Positions 34,530-47,077 of a DNA stretch of 64,000 bases are shown piece after piece. A program made the translations under genes and the position numbers. The DNA is taken from contig NC_073692.1 of the NCBI RefSeq assembly GCF_029784155.1, forward strand, positions 275,385,413 to 275,449,412, given 5' to 3'. The notes below the pieces were generated by a model. That model worked only from the letters and a program-made list of their open reading frames with translations. It searched no databases and was not told the origin of the DNA. Within the stretch, counting starts at the first letter, position 1; each line of letters opens with the position of its first letter. This DNA comes from Uranotaenia lowii (taxonomy: Eukaryota > Arthropoda > Insecta > Diptera > Culicidae).

Positions 34530-36328
34530 GGGTAACGTACCTATTTTGGACCGCTTTGGGAAGTGGCTATGCTATTTTCTGAATTAATTAAGTACACGTT
34601 ACAATTTTTGACTGCTTTATCCGTTCATTACGAAGATCAGGGCTTTTTCCATCAAAACATATCGTCGTTTGTTGTAAAATAACAAGATTTAAGCCTAAAA
34701 ACTCGATTCTTCGATCATTACACTGGTCGGTATTTTGGACCACCAGGTTTCTATTTTGGACCACCCTTTGGACCTATTTTGGACCACCCCTAAACCTAAT
34801 ACGTTTTTTTTTTCTAAATTTTCTATATTCACGACATCTATATGCGAATGATTCAGTTAATATTTTTCTTTGTTATCCTTGTGGTCAAGTTTGGTTTGTT
34901 CACGTTAATACATTCCTGAACTAACTTTCTTAAACTTTTCCCTAGCCAATATTTAAGTACACTTGTTTGTTGAATATTTCTTACTACAATCTTTTTTTTC
35001 CTAAAACTTATTATATTGTAAAACAATAATTTACGAAAAGATTAGCGTAAAACCCGAAATACACCTCTGTTAAATATTGTGTTTCATGTTCATGTTTTGA
35101 AAATCACGACAGCATCTTGACGAAATTTGTTCTCTAATGTTAAATACTGGTCAGTTGGTTGATCTTAGGATCTTTAGGATCAATTTTTAGAAAGCAATCT
35201 CCTTCAGGTGACCCAATGATAAGTGAATAAAGTCTGACATCATCAACTTCGTGATATCAATTGATGCAATTTGACTTCCAAACCCTTAGCAGATTTGGTT
35301 TGGCATCAGTTCTGTAGAATACATAGATTTAAAAAAGACAAAAATGTACGAAAATTATTCGATTTCTTTAAAAATTTAAAAGTCGGGGCTTATATTTCGT
35401 CTCTTCTACCTAATCAATAATATTTTTATCTAGAAAATCAACCCTGAATGGTTGTTACTTTACACCAAACTGTCAATAGTATTTCATGAAGGAAAAAAAA
35501 TAGCTTGAGCCTAAAAAATAATGACTTAGTAAAAAAACGGTGCATTTTTCAAGTTTTTAAACTTCTTTAAGCTGTAACTTCTGACAACTGCTTATCAAAC
35601 AGTTGCCATTAGTGTGGATTGTTAGATTATTGTGGTTTAAAACACAAAAAGTAAGTTAAGACAATAATTGCCTTGGTTTTATGCCGATTGAAGTAAACCC
35701 CGTCTAAAGGCGGGTTTGGGCTTTAGTGAGTTGATTAAATAAAATATGCCAAAATAATACCAAAATTCCAAATTTTATTTTCAATCAGCCCTTGAAATAG
35801 TGCACAACATTTTTTTCATATCGTCGTACAACGTCTTATTAAGTTCATGAGCATTTAACAGCAAGTATAATACCCTGGTTATATTGAGTGGTCCAAAATA
35901 AGTCCCTGAGGAATTAAGTAGGACCTATTTTCGACATGGGTCAAATTACTATCAAAACAAGTTTTTTTTGTTCTTCGAGTTTGCAAACTAGTTTTCAAGT
36001 GTTTTTCCATAGCTGTGAACATGTTTATAGTTGTTAAATTCATCACAGCTATACAGAAAACTTCTTGAAAGTTGTCTTCAATAATAACACGTTCTCCTGA
36101 AATGGACTTGATTTGACCCAACTGTGAAAATTCAAAACTTTATTTTCAATTTCCTCTTCCCTACCTTCTTAATTAAATAGAATGTAAGATATGATTAGAA
36201 TCATATGAAGTAGCTTTAACAATATGTGCTCAAAATTTTCATGATTAAAAAGATTTATGAGCGAAATATTGGAAAAGGCTGAAAGGTGGTCCAAAATATG
36301 TACCCGGTCCAAAATAAGTCCGTTACCC
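34530..36328. mobile_element. TA-flanked non-autonomous element, GGGTAACG ends, GGACC repeats
   Basis: The left end GGGTAACGTACCTATTTTGG is mirrored by the right end, whose complement reads GGGTAACGGACTTATTTTGG. TA lies outside each end (34528-34529, 36329-36330). TATTTTGGACC is repeated several times near both ends (34551, 34733, 34751, 34770, 35891, 36287, 36306). No transposase frame is present in the 1.8-kb body. TA duplication suggests Tc1/mariner mobilisation. Confidence 0.88.
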
Positions 36329-36330
36329 TA

Positions 36331-37369
36331 GGAAGCAGCAGCAGGTTGAGGAATTTCAAATTTTGCCTAGTCCGGGCAGGTTTGATGACAGCTTCAGCTC
36401 AAATTTCATGACATTTTTTCATGGACCTAAATTTAATAGCCAATAATCGTTACAAAAATACAACAAACTTGGAAAAATAAAACTTTTGTTTTAAGGATTA
36501 CAAAATATGTTTAAGTCTCAGAATTTCTATTTTGAGTTCAATGAATCCTTACTCGCTTAATAGGAATAAAACGAGTTAAATATATCAGATGGCAGTACCT
36601 TATAGGTAACCCAAATTTTTTGAAAGAATACTCAAAAAGTATGTAACGTACACGACAAATAGTTTGCTGAACAGGTTTTAGGGTCCTTTTTCCAGAAAAT
36701 TCGTTAGTGAAAGAAATAATGTTTAAATTTGTGTGACCTTGCTACAGTTCTTTTGCAGTCTATCGACACATATCTATGAGGATAAGTTAAAAAGATGTTA
36801 AAGACTTGAAAGTCTATCTCATGTGGGTTTTCCTAGGGAACTTTTATGGGTCCTTAATTGAAACCCAACCATTTGGCTTTCACAGAATTATTGCAGGATT
36901 CTTAGATTAACTAATTCTCTAGAAAGTCAATGTAGATTACGACAGAAATTGAACTTTTTCCGAGTTATGTTTATAAAAGTTGGAATAAAGCTTAGTTCAT
37001 TTAAAAATGGGACACTTTCTTTTGCTGGTAGCTTATTTCCTAATAATCACACATATAAAATTTTTAACAGTTTTTGTTGCCTGTAAACAGTACTATCCGA
37101 CAATTTTTTTTAAATTTAAAATGAACGCGATTTTCAAAATCCGTAACTGTTGAAAAAATTCTGTGCGAGAGTGGTGGAAAAGTATGCAAAAACTGTCAAA
37201 AAATGTCAACAAAGCTTAAATCATGCGTTGAAGTGAAGCACATGATCGGCCACTACGGCTATTAGTCATTAGGGAAGTAAAGGCTCATACCAGAATTTTT
37301 AATTAGCAAAAACTTAAGTGAAGAACGCTGAAATGCTTCGCAAATTTTTCTCCGATGAGGTAAAGTCAT
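36331..37369. other. AT-rich intergenic DNA
   Basis: No gene or repeat boundary that I can support. Confidence 0.4.
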
Positions 37370-37690
37370 TAAAACTTTACCTAAAGCAACAAATTTTTGC
37401 TAGCTCCAGAGCTCGTAAGCTGTACAGCCGGTACCGAAGCAATGAGACAAATAATTTCTGATGAACGACGAAACTTGTGAAAAACCCATTTTCAAACAAA
37501 TTCTAGCGGTGAAATCCTTAAACATTTGTACTCGTGGCAAGGTCTCTAGCAGTTGTTTTGTAAACATTATAATAATATGCCAAAACTCTGCTCCTGTGGA
37601 AAAAACATCAATTTTCTGAACAAAACCTTTTCTCAATTTTTTCTCTGTTTTATTTTTCCAATAGAGATGAATTGGGTTAAAAAGAAGCGC
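37370..37690 (+). pseudogene. Relic of a DD37E transposase
   Basis: Fragments in changing frames match the other transposases here: YLKQQIFASSRARKLYSRY, LMNDETCEK in the place of MDDETYVK, and PKLCSCGKNINFLNKTF in the place of ICSCGRK. No terminal repeats were recognised. It is the most eroded of four DD37E copies in the window. Confidence 0.65.
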
Positions 37691-38039
37691 AAATTGAAGG
37701 AGGAGCAGGCAGCCAAAATAGAGATTTTACGAAGTAAAGTGGAAAAAACTAATCAATAAATGTGCCCAGGCCGATGGGAGACATAAGGAATAAAGTAAAA
37801 AAAAAAAATTTTATAATACGAAAAATATTTTTTTTCAGTTTTTTTTCTCGAATTATTTTAAAGAAATTTTCATTTCCTTCGAAGAAAGTATTTCGATCAA
37901 ACGAATGATTTTTTTTAGATACACACAACTGTTCCATTTCAGTTTGGAGCTTAAAAAACGATTTTCACCATGCACGTATTTTACATCTAAATCTTATCAG
38001 AAAAATCACATCCTCGAGAGAGAATATTGTTTTAAATGT

Positions 38040-38110
38040 ATGTTTTCCTTTTAATGCTGGGGGGTCTAGGGGTTTAATCCCCCCCTCTTCCAAAGAAGAT
38101 TTTTTCCTAG
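38040..38110 (-). repeat. Fragment related to the hAT-like element end
   Basis: In complement, GGAAAAAATCTTC, a run of G, then TTAAACCCCTAGA parallels 32704-32760 at the right side of the hAT-like element (GGAAAAAATCTCC, G run, TTTAACCCCTAAAA). Confidence 0.55.
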
Positions 38111-39066
38111 TAAAATATTTATTTTAAAAAATTTATTTACCGTAGTAACGTGAAATTATTTGAAACCAGGGCCAGATTAAACCATCGGAGACTCGGGACA
38201 GTTTTGCTCGGGGGGCCCCTATGATTCGTTTTTTTTTTCAAATGCTATCCCAGAGAATACAAAACATTTTAAACGTGTAAAGAACTGTAGATGAGTTCAG
38301 TATACTGTCTTCAATTAGCCATGTTGTCTGCGTAGAAGAAAGTTTCTGGTGTTTTCAAATCAAAATTATTAATTAATCACGTGCAAACATTGACGAAGAG
38401 TTTAAAAATTTCACGGAAATGAAAGCTCTGATTTGAGCTGCAAAATGCAAAATTGAATTTTAATTTTTTTTAATATTTTTATCACCAAGTAAAATTCTCT
38501 GAATCAGAAAAATTACCGGATAGATATTTAAAATGGTTTTCATTTCATCATTGATCGTCTGGTTTGTGCTTCATCGAGAAATATTTACCTAATGACAATT
38601 GGGAAGTATCATGGAGATTTGAAACGTAGAATACAAAATTCCAAAAAACATACAAAATAATTAAATTTACATTCCATAGAGCTACAGATTTATCATGTTA
38701 TATTCAGAACCACAATTCAGTGTCTCAAATCTTAATCATAATTTAAAATCAAGTTTTGAAAAACAAAATATGAAATAATTAAGAAAAAAAAAGAGATTCA
38801 AAGTGACATTTAGAGCCAAAGCAGAAATTACACCAAATGTGAATTTCAATAAAATATCTTTGAAATACAAAAAAAACTTTTTTCATGAGATGTTTATGAA
38901 TATGATTTCTATCAAATGAAAAACAATGGTAACAAATTGTTATTCTAAATGTGATAAAAGTTTCATTCGATGCCCTCAAAGCCAAAGGGGTATAAGTGCA
39001 AAAATGATCGATAGAAAAAAAATCAGAATAGAGATTAAATGTTTAAATCATATAATCAATTATTAA

Positions 39067-39797
39067 GGGGGGGGGGTAGGGTCTAACGGGTATAAAAAAA
39101 ACACCATTTTCACGATTTTTTCCTAGAGCTATCGTTCAAGCAAATGTATTCAAATTTTTTGCATTATACAAAGCATTGTTAAAAGAACATTTAGAAATTT
39201 TTTCGTAGAAAAATATTGAAAAATGAGCCGGTGACGGAGCACTTTCGAGGATGCCTTTTAGAAAACAGGATTTGCGGTGGACACTGTATCTCAGCACAGA
39301 ATCATCTGAAGTCAAAAAATCAGAGCAAAATATTTTTAATAGATGTTTTTCTGGACCCCAACGTTTTTATTCAACTTAAAAAATTTTTTATGAAATTTTT
39401 GTTTCTGTTTGAAGTAAAAACTACGATTTTTCACGAAAAAATCCGCCATTTTTCACCTGTAAAATCTCCCCAAAGTAAAAAAAACAAAAAAGAAAAACGT
39501 TAGGGTCTGGTATTTTATATGTAGAAAATATGTTCCAAATTTGAAAAGAATCGGATAAGACGTTTTCAAATGACGATGTCCACGGACTTTAAAAATGTGC
39601 TTTCGAGAAAAACGCGTTTGAAGTTTCTGCTCTTGTTTCTTGCAGTATTAGATAGGAGGAGATAAAGGCCTATAACTTCTACAGTTTTGCTTCAATTGAC
39701 TTGAAAATTTGACACAACATTCTTGAAATGTTTTACAATAAGAAAATAAAAAAACAAAAAAATCGATTTTTTGAAAGTGTTAAACCCTACCCCCCCC
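39067..39797. mobile_element. TTAA-flanked MITE with poly-G ends
   Basis: Ends GGGGGGGGGGTAGGGTCTAA and, in complement, GGGGGGGTAGGGTTTAA are directly flanked by TTAA (39063-39066 and 39798-39801). TTAA duplication is the mark of piggyBac-type insertion. The 731-bp body has a 95-codon frame (39216-39503) with no recognised domain. A 21-bp phrase TCGAGAAAAACGCGTTTGAA is shared with 40406. Confidence 0.75.
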
Positions 39798-40597
39798 TTA
39801 ATGGAAAAATTCCGATAAGGGATCCAAAGAGATAAGTACTTTAAACAAACATCCTGAGTTCTAAAAATTCTGAAAAATCATGTAACTGAATTTCAGTAAC
39901 TGAAGAATTAACACCAGACTTGAATATCTAAACGAATTGAATCTGGAAAAAAGATAAGATTGAAAACACAGAAATATTCATGTTGAGATAATCACTCAAC
40001 TATGAGATCGTTTTTATGATAACTTGAGAATGATCATTTTGGAAAATGATATGCTGAATTCAGGATATTTACATCAATAGATGGTAAAATTTTAGTAAAT
40101 GAGTTGAAAATGTGTCAATACGAATTTCAAGTCAAAGACAGAAATTGGGATGGAAAATCAATAAACTCCGTACTGTCGATTGATTCAATTTAAGTAACTA
40201 CATTTTTTTTTAGATTTTATTTTCAAAAATAGGGAGTGAAAAGGGTTTAGAATTCATTAACCATCGGAAATTTCAATAATATTGATTGAAAAGTGAAAAG
40301 TTCTAATAATACTCGGTATTAATTTTTATCATAAAACTTCTCTGTTCACTCTTAAGAACATTTCAGCATCAACATGTGAAAAGGGTCTATGTTCATCCAT
40401 GACGTTTCGAGAAAAACGCGTTTGAAAATTTTGCAATCTTTTTTAAATCGCTAATTAAAATTCACGAGGAATATCCCAAGTCTTTATGGCCAAAACGGTG
40501 CGTAGGATCATTCTAAATATGTTTTTATCGATACGATGGTTTTATCATGTAAAAATAGCCCGCAATTGTTTATAGACCCTAGCTGGAGTATGAAATT

Positions 40598-40812
40598 CGT
40601 CTAGATGTTTTATACACCCTTCGCTTTGTACTGTATGTCTCATATGTGTGAGTGAGATGGAGATAAAATTTCCCCTATTTTTTGAAAAAGGCTAATGGTT
40701 CTCGCTATAGGAGTGAGTGAATAGCTTTCCGCATTCTTCCCCTTTTAAAGTTTTGCATCTAGACCGTTTGCTTTGTTCTGGAGTAAAGGGTGTATAAAAC
40801 AATCTGTGTGAG
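40598..40812. repeat. Short inverted-repeat element
   Basis: GTTTTATACACCCTTCGC near 40608 is matched in complement by TTGTTTTATACACCCTTTAC at about 40782-40803, both followed inward by sequences resembling AACAAAGC. This looks like a ~200-bp foldback MITE. Confidence 0.5.
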
Positions 40813-41829
40813 GGTAATGTCATTCTATGGTTCTAAATTTTTTAGATCCTTTACTCAAAATGCATTATAAATCTTTCGAAAACTGAAAAGCTAAAAACGG
40901 TTTTTGTGTTAAGTAGAGCTTAGTAGTGGGCTATTTGAATCCACTGAAAACCGGTTTTGTTTACTTTGTCTTTTATACCCTTTTCACAATTTGCTGCTGA
41001 TTTCAAGTTTTCATTCCGATTTTCTAGATTTGATTTCTTTTCATAGATTTGTAGAAACTGAAGTAGTATGATAAAAGTAATGCAATAACTTTTTTTCTCT
41101 CGGGGGGGGGGGTGGCGGGGCAATTGCCTCTATTGCCCCTCTCTTAATCCGGCCTTGGCCACATGAGAGTGAGCATCTTACTTGTGTACTGTCAATAACC
41201 AACTTTTTTTGTTGATTTGTTTTTTTCCGTGCAATCGCGAAAAGAAACTGAGGCAAAGATTTGAATTGCACTTATGAGATTCCAAAAGCGATCTTATTCT
41301 GTTATCACAAGCTACATAACAAATTAAAAATTAAAAGGAACAAAAAGGAGAATCACTCCATCCATTAACAAAACTTTAATAATTTAAACATATTCTTATA
41401 CTCGAAGTTTGATAGAAGTATCTTTAAACTAAAGGATCGTTTTTGAGAACAGATAAGTGTATCAGGAAAAGGAAAACAAGTTAAGCAAAAGAAAATTTAA
41501 ACATTTTTTTTACTTCAATTTTAAACTTTTTATCACTGCTTCAAAGATAGAAATAGGAATTTCCTAAAGAAAAATCTAAGAGCATAAGAGGTGTAGGAAA
41601 AGATAGATCACACCATTCACCAAAATGAATCTTGATCTATAACCTTTCCCCTACTAACAAAACCCTTTCCTTGGGTATTTAAATAAAAATTCGTAGACGT
41701 ATAGACGGTTTCTATAGTTGGTGATATTGACTTACTTTTGTTTCTGAATTTTTAAAATTAATCTTTGAAATACAAAGGGACAAAAGGTTGTTAATTGATC
41801 CTATGAAGTATCCTACTAAGAATCCCTCC

Positions 41830-42010
41830 TTCATTCCACATTGACTTCAAGGACGTGGCCGGCGCCGCTATTGATCATTTTTAAAGGGAGAGCATGAGTT
41901 TTGTGCATTGTGAGTGAACTGCTAGTTCCAAGCACCATTCTTTTGGCCCTTGCACAAAGCTGATGGCCTCGATTAATCACGGAGTAGCAACCATTGGCGG
42001 GGTGGACTTG
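41830..42010 (+). repeat. Dispersed duplication P, copy 1
   Basis: GTGGCCGGCGCCGCTATTGA, AGTTCCAAGCACCATTC and AATCACGGAGTAGCAACCAT occur here in the same order as at 45150-45305, with many substitutions between copies. Confidence 0.7.
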
Positions 42011-42648
42011 TTCCGCTTAGCCACGCCAGTGATCATGGAATTTGAAGGGCGTAAATTTAACAGCCTAATCAAATATGTTTTCTGAAATTCCAATTGAATG
42101 ATCATATCCAAGCACTACAAGTTCAATAATTTACCCAGCAAACATAAAATGGCATTAAAAATGATAACTCAAGTCATTCAAAACGATACTGCGAATCGTA
42201 ATTCCAACTAACGCAAGTAACAGGTTGTAAAAATCGCTACTCGAAGTCGGATTAAATGGTTTAAATCGGATATCATAAAAAGTCCGCCATATTTGCCGAC
42301 TTTGAAGACAATTTCGATCCTTTTTTTTCTCCCGCATGGGTCATGCGAAAGAACAGCTTTGTTGTTCTCTCTGCGATCATCTGTGCAACCAGATTGCTAA
42401 AAATCAGATGGAATATTTTCAAGAATTGCCCAATGACAGAGGCAGCAAATATTGTCTCTGGTAACGGTTCGCATGCGCATGCGTCGAGAGAAAAAAACTT
42501 GTAGTCTCTTGCATTCTATCAGTATGTATGAACATGGTGTCGAATATCATCCAAATCGTATACTCTTATCGCTTTAGCCAGAAGTTGAAAATATGAATGT
42601 ATATTGCCTCAACTTTGGTAGGTAAATGCTGTTTTATCGAGTTTCATA

Positions 42649-43325
42649 CACTCAGAGGAAATCTTATCATAAATTTCATAAGACACGTCTTATGAACCGC
42701 TTTTTTGCGTCCATAATAATTTTTCATAAGAGTGTTATGAAATTCTTTCAATTTTCATACGAAGTTCTTATGAAAAATAGAAGAAGTGGCATTGTGAAAA
42801 TACAATGAACACATTCATTCCATCAGATATTTTTTCGTCGTCATACAAGCACTAACCTGTTGTGGAGCCATTAGTTTTTTTTAAATTAAAAGTGATTTTG
42901 TTATTTCAAATGGTAAGTTTATTTGTTGTGAGCATTCAAATGATTTGTCAACTTATACACATTTCTTTCCAGCATGTTGACCGGCGGAAAGGATAAGATC
43001 AAGGGACGGGGTGCGGCGGAATGACAGTTGGAATCGTGCGTTGATGTGCTGCTCATGGTGATCATGAAGTATGTTTTAAACAAATTTTCGAGAAAATAAA
43101 CTGAAAGTATTTAATATCAATTATCTCGATATTTTTTCATCAAAGGTTAACATATCTATTTCCATAAGACCCTCTTATGAAAAGCAACAACCTTTCATTG
43201 AAGCAGGTGTTCATCTGAAAAACTCAGTCGCTTCATAAGACAATCTTATGAATTTCATAGATTTTTCTTATGCCGCCACTTCATAAGAGAATCTTATGAC
43301 AGACATAATTGTATTTTTCTGAGTG
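42649..43325 (+). mobile_element. TA-flanked element with iterated CATAAGA palindromes
   Basis: Ends CACTCAGAGGAAAT and, in complement, CACTCAGAAAAATA are flanked by TA (42647-42648, 43326-43327). At least five palindromes of the form CATAAGANNNTCTTATG lie near the ends (42679, 42726, 43160, 43231, 43280; a weaker one at 42757). In the middle, ATG at 42910 is followed at once by a 60-nt GTAAGT...TTCCAG intron-like stretch. No transposase remains. Confidence 0.8.
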
Positions 43326-43556
43326 TACGATTATTCTATAATGTATATGAAACGTATTACAAAGTTGTTGAGAAATCTATTATATAAAATTCTCTTGTAA
43401 CGGTGTTTGTAGTACTACTTCCCCGAAACGACCTAAACGATTCGAATGAAATTATTTTTAGAATATTCTGTAGCCATGCGAATCGGTTTATATCGATTAA
43501 AAACAACACAAAGTCGCATCAATTGTCCGTAATAATTGAATTTGTAGTTTTTTGAA

Positions 43557-43690
43557 TGAAATAAAAGTCATGGCTTCCATTTTTTCGAGACTTTTTTTTT
43601 CCTTTGGGTGGTTTGTTTTTCGTCTCCAAGGTCGAGGCGTCGCGACGTTAGAAGATAGTAACCATGGCATAGCATACTGATCAGTGAGAG
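43557..43690 (+). repeat. Dispersed duplication Q, copy 1
   Basis: AAGTCATGGCTTCCATTTT, GTTTTTCGTCTCCAAGG and GGTCGAGGCGTCGCGACGTT, then AGTAACCATGGCATAGCATA, recur at 45366-45420 and, more diverged, at 45630-45765. Confidence 0.85.
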
Positions 43691-45119
43691 GTTGTTTTTT
43701 CGTCGCTGCGTTTTTTTTCTCGTTGGAATTGGAAAATTTCTTTTTGAAAATTTAAATATATTTAAAATTTTGACTCGTAAATTAGTGCGACTGATTGTGT
43801 GTATGTTTGAGATTCGCAGCGGGTCCAGAGTAGTGTAATTTTCGGCTTTGTTTGGTGTTTCCCGCGGTGAAATAGTGTCGGAACAACCTGAGAGGTGTCC
43901 TTTTGAACTACAAGTTTCTTGCCGGAATTCATTCGTTTTCGAAAAAGAGCTAGAAAACCGAAACTAAGTTTTTCTTTATTTTGTTTTAGAAACCGTTTTT
44001 GAAATTCCGCAAGTTCAGGTTTTTATTTAAAGCGTCCTTAGATTACAGACGTATTTTCAGTGAAAGAAAATTTGGAAAAAAAATGTCCAATTATTCCGGA
44101 AAGTTGTGTGAAGTGAAATAAATAATGAAATTGAAGAGCATGTCGTTTTTTCTGAACTGCCTTTGAAGTCAAATTCTGAAAAGGGCCTGAGAGTTACAGC
44201 TCCAATGATTCGAAGCTAAGTATTAATTTTTATTTTCAACATTATTATTATTGAGATTTGATGGATTAGGTTTAAGTTCAATGGGGAGCGCCTTGTTTTG
44301 TATCGTTTTAAATCGGGAATTAGAGCGTGACATGGTGGATCGTGTTGTCGGAGAGGTCTTTAGATAGGGCCGGTTGTTCTAATAGGGAGCTAGGGGTTTT
44401 TATTCTTATTTTATTTTCTGTCTATTTCTATTCTAATTTTTCCAACCATTCTTTTATTTTTCAATTGGTCGGGGTTTGGTCAGGTCTAAATGAATGATAT
44501 CAGCATTTTTTCAAATTACTATATACGAATATTTTCAACTGTTGAGAAATTTACAAAGGTTATCGATCATCAATTCAATACATATCATGTAATTATTTTC
44601 GTATTATCGTTCTCATTTAAGAACTATGTACATGTATGAATTTCAAAATGCGGACCCAGTCGGTGGTCAAATTACGAAATAGATGAGGTCGTCGCGTAGG
44701 TAGGTTATATCCTAAGAACTGTAAGGGAAGTAATATGCATTGTGGTAAAAGAAATAGAATATCTATTTTGCTTGCTATGCTTTGATCTGTTTTTGTTGTT
44801 ATTTATTTTTTGGTTGTTTACAGTTACAGAAAAACAGTTAGGAATCCTTAAGGTGAAAATGTCATTATTAAAACCTCATATAGATCAATCGTTCATTAGT
44901 CATGTTCATGCGAACTCATTTGAAGGCCTCATTAGGAGCAAATAGAAGTTTCAATAGGAAACGTAGAAAGTATAGGAGACTAGGAGCATAGGTTCAAAGT
45001 GGTTACTTTACCTACCAAGGTAATTTCCCATACCACAATACCTTTTCCCAAACATTCAGCGTGGAGATTTGTGGAGGGATGGCGTACAGCCGGCCTCCGC
45101 TAAACATATTTTCACATGT
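43691..45119. other. AT-rich region, possible transcribed leader
   Basis: No coding region. 43720-44220 has the look of an insect untranslated exon (no repeats, moderate complexity), but I found no decisive splice or promoter signal. Confidence 0.3.
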
Positions 45120-45320
45120 GCTGCACTTCCCTTCCTCCTATCGACTACATGGACTTGGCCGGCGTCGTTATTGGTTCAAATAAAAGTAGGAGATTCTCAA
45201 AACTGCACAGTGAGATTGTGATGCTTGTTCCCAGCACCTTTCATTTGGTTCATTGTGCAATGGTGATTTTCTCGAACCAATCACGGAGTGCAACCATTAT
45301 GCCATTGGCCAGGAGGGGCC
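45120..45320 (+). repeat. Dispersed duplication P, copy 2
   Basis: TTGGCCGGCGTCGTTATTGG, TTCCCAGCACC and AATCACGGAGTGCAACCATT match copy 1 at 41830-42010. A short AAGCTC hexamer repeat follows at 45347-45366. Confidence 0.7.
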
Positions 45321-45365
45321 GTAGGTGGACCGTAGTTGATAGCAAGCTCAAGCTCAAGCTCAAGC

Positions 45366-45960
45366 AAGGTCGAGGCGTCGCGACGTTAGAAAATAGTAAC
45401 CATGGCATAGCATACTGATCAGTGAGAATATTTTGGCGCGTATTTCTCAACCAAGCATATTTTCAATGCAAGGGATGGCGATATGAAGCCTTGATGTGAT
45501 TTTTTTTCTACTTGATTCCTAGCTTATTTGTACAGCACATGGTTTGAATGACGCCTAGATGTGACCCAGATTGACATTTTTCCGATCGAATAAAATATAT
45601 AACATTTGTTTCGCCAAAATCTGGAATTGAAAAGTCAGGCATCCATTTTTAAAGATTTTCTTTTCTTCGAGGGGTTTGTTTTTTGTCTCCTTAGGCGAGG
45701 CGTCGCTAGCAAACGTCGTTGCAAGATAATAGTAACCAAAGCATACTGTTCATTGATCGCTGGAAAAATTTAAAAATTAGGCGCCTATTTCACAACCAAG
45801 TACCTATATTTCTTATGCATGTGGGGGCGACATGCAACCTAGATGTGTTTTTTTCTTGCTTATTTGTACACAGCACATGATAATAAATGATGCCTAGATG
45901 TGACACGGATTGATGTTATATCGATCGAATTAAAATCATATAAACGATTTCAAATATTAA
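45366..45960 (+). repeat. Tandem pair of duplication Q, ~330-bp unit
   Basis: Two diverged units follow each other. Paired landmarks are GCGAGGCGTCGC-type heads (45370, 45692), TTATTTGTACAGCACATG and TTATTTGTACACAGCACATG (45523, 45861), and GACGCCTAGATGTGACCC and GATGCCTAGATGTGACAC (45551, 45889). Confidence 0.8.
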
Positions 45961-47075
45961 ATCCATTTTTAATTTGTGTTAATTTAAGTAGTAAATTGTT
46001 GTCCAAAAAATATGAATTTGGTAAAGATAAATATGAAATAATGTTATGACACTTTGCGGACGTTTGAAAATAAGAAATTGGGAAGCTTTACATTCAATTT
46101 CGTATAATCCAATCCAAGCTCTTTTGGTTGAACAGCATTCAGTTAAATTGAAGTACTAAGCCTTAATTTATTCCGGAGAAAAACTTAGGATATAGCAAAG
46201 AAAGTTGATAAAACAGACAAACAAGAACAAGTATTAGGTAAATTCATTTTAAAGTTTTTATCAATGGGACAAATGTATACTTCGATATTTCTTTTTGTCA
46301 ACATAACTAATATTTGTTTTGAAAATATTACTTTTTTCAGAGAAAGAAAGTTGAACTGTGGTGATTAGGATTTGACCGGTGTTTCATTTTTGAAAATTAA
46401 GATTTATAGTAAAAAAGACACATATTTATTATTAAGGTTTTGTTTATAAGATAATTTCCGGGAAACAAAATGAACTCATGAGACCATCGAAACCTGAACA
46501 GATTATTTCTTTTCGATCTATTAAATTAAAAAAAAACCGGCTTTTTAATTAAATGTTATAAAATCTTAAAAATATAACATAATTCTTAATGAAATCGCAG
46601 ATCACCACCAACAATGTTCAGGAAATTTTGAAATCAGAACTGCTTCAATTAAAATCTTTAAAATAATGGGTGAATATATCAAAACATATGTTTTCTCTTT
46701 TCTAAACCAATCGTTTTTTTTACTCATTGGGTTAAAGTTCAAAAGAATTAATTTGCATTTTTTGCTTGAATTAAAAAAAAGGAATTTGCAATACACAAAA
46801 TCGCCATTTAATGCCATGACAAGTGCTGTTTGGGAACACTTTAAGTTGAAATGTGTAAAGTCTATAACTTAGGAATCAGGCGAATCTTTTTGGAAATGAT
46901 TTTGGTGAAAATATGGATTTTAATTAAAACTGCTTCGAAGCATGAGGATGGTGAATAAAAAGCTGTTTGAAAATGGTTAGTAAAAAATCTTTTCTTATGT
47001 TTTTTAATTCTTCAGCTCTAAAAAAATACACCATCCAAAGCTAAAAGCGCTGCGTTAGGCAAAATATTCGGCAAA
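45961..47075. other. AT-rich intergenic DNA
   Basis: No gene or repeat that I can support. Confidence 0.4.
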
Positions 47076-47077
47076 TA

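Larger units (their letters stand above)
38167..41157. mobile_element. Possible hAT-like termini pair (unconfirmed)
   Basis: CAGGGCCAGATTAAAC at 38167 and, in complement, CAAGGCCGGATTAAGAG from 41157 have the look of hAT ends. The flanking octamers (TTTGAAAC and GCCACATG) differ, so these may be ends of two different elements. The interior is AT-rich and contains the TTAA-flanked element below. Confidence 0.35.

Noticed and set aside
38167..41157. Confirmed 3-kb hAT element
   Set aside because: The end motifs look right but flanking octamers differ; kept only as a low-confidence feature.
42466..42486. Alternating purine-pyrimidine GCATGCGCATGCG as Z-DNA site
   Set aside because: Too short and isolated to support a claim.
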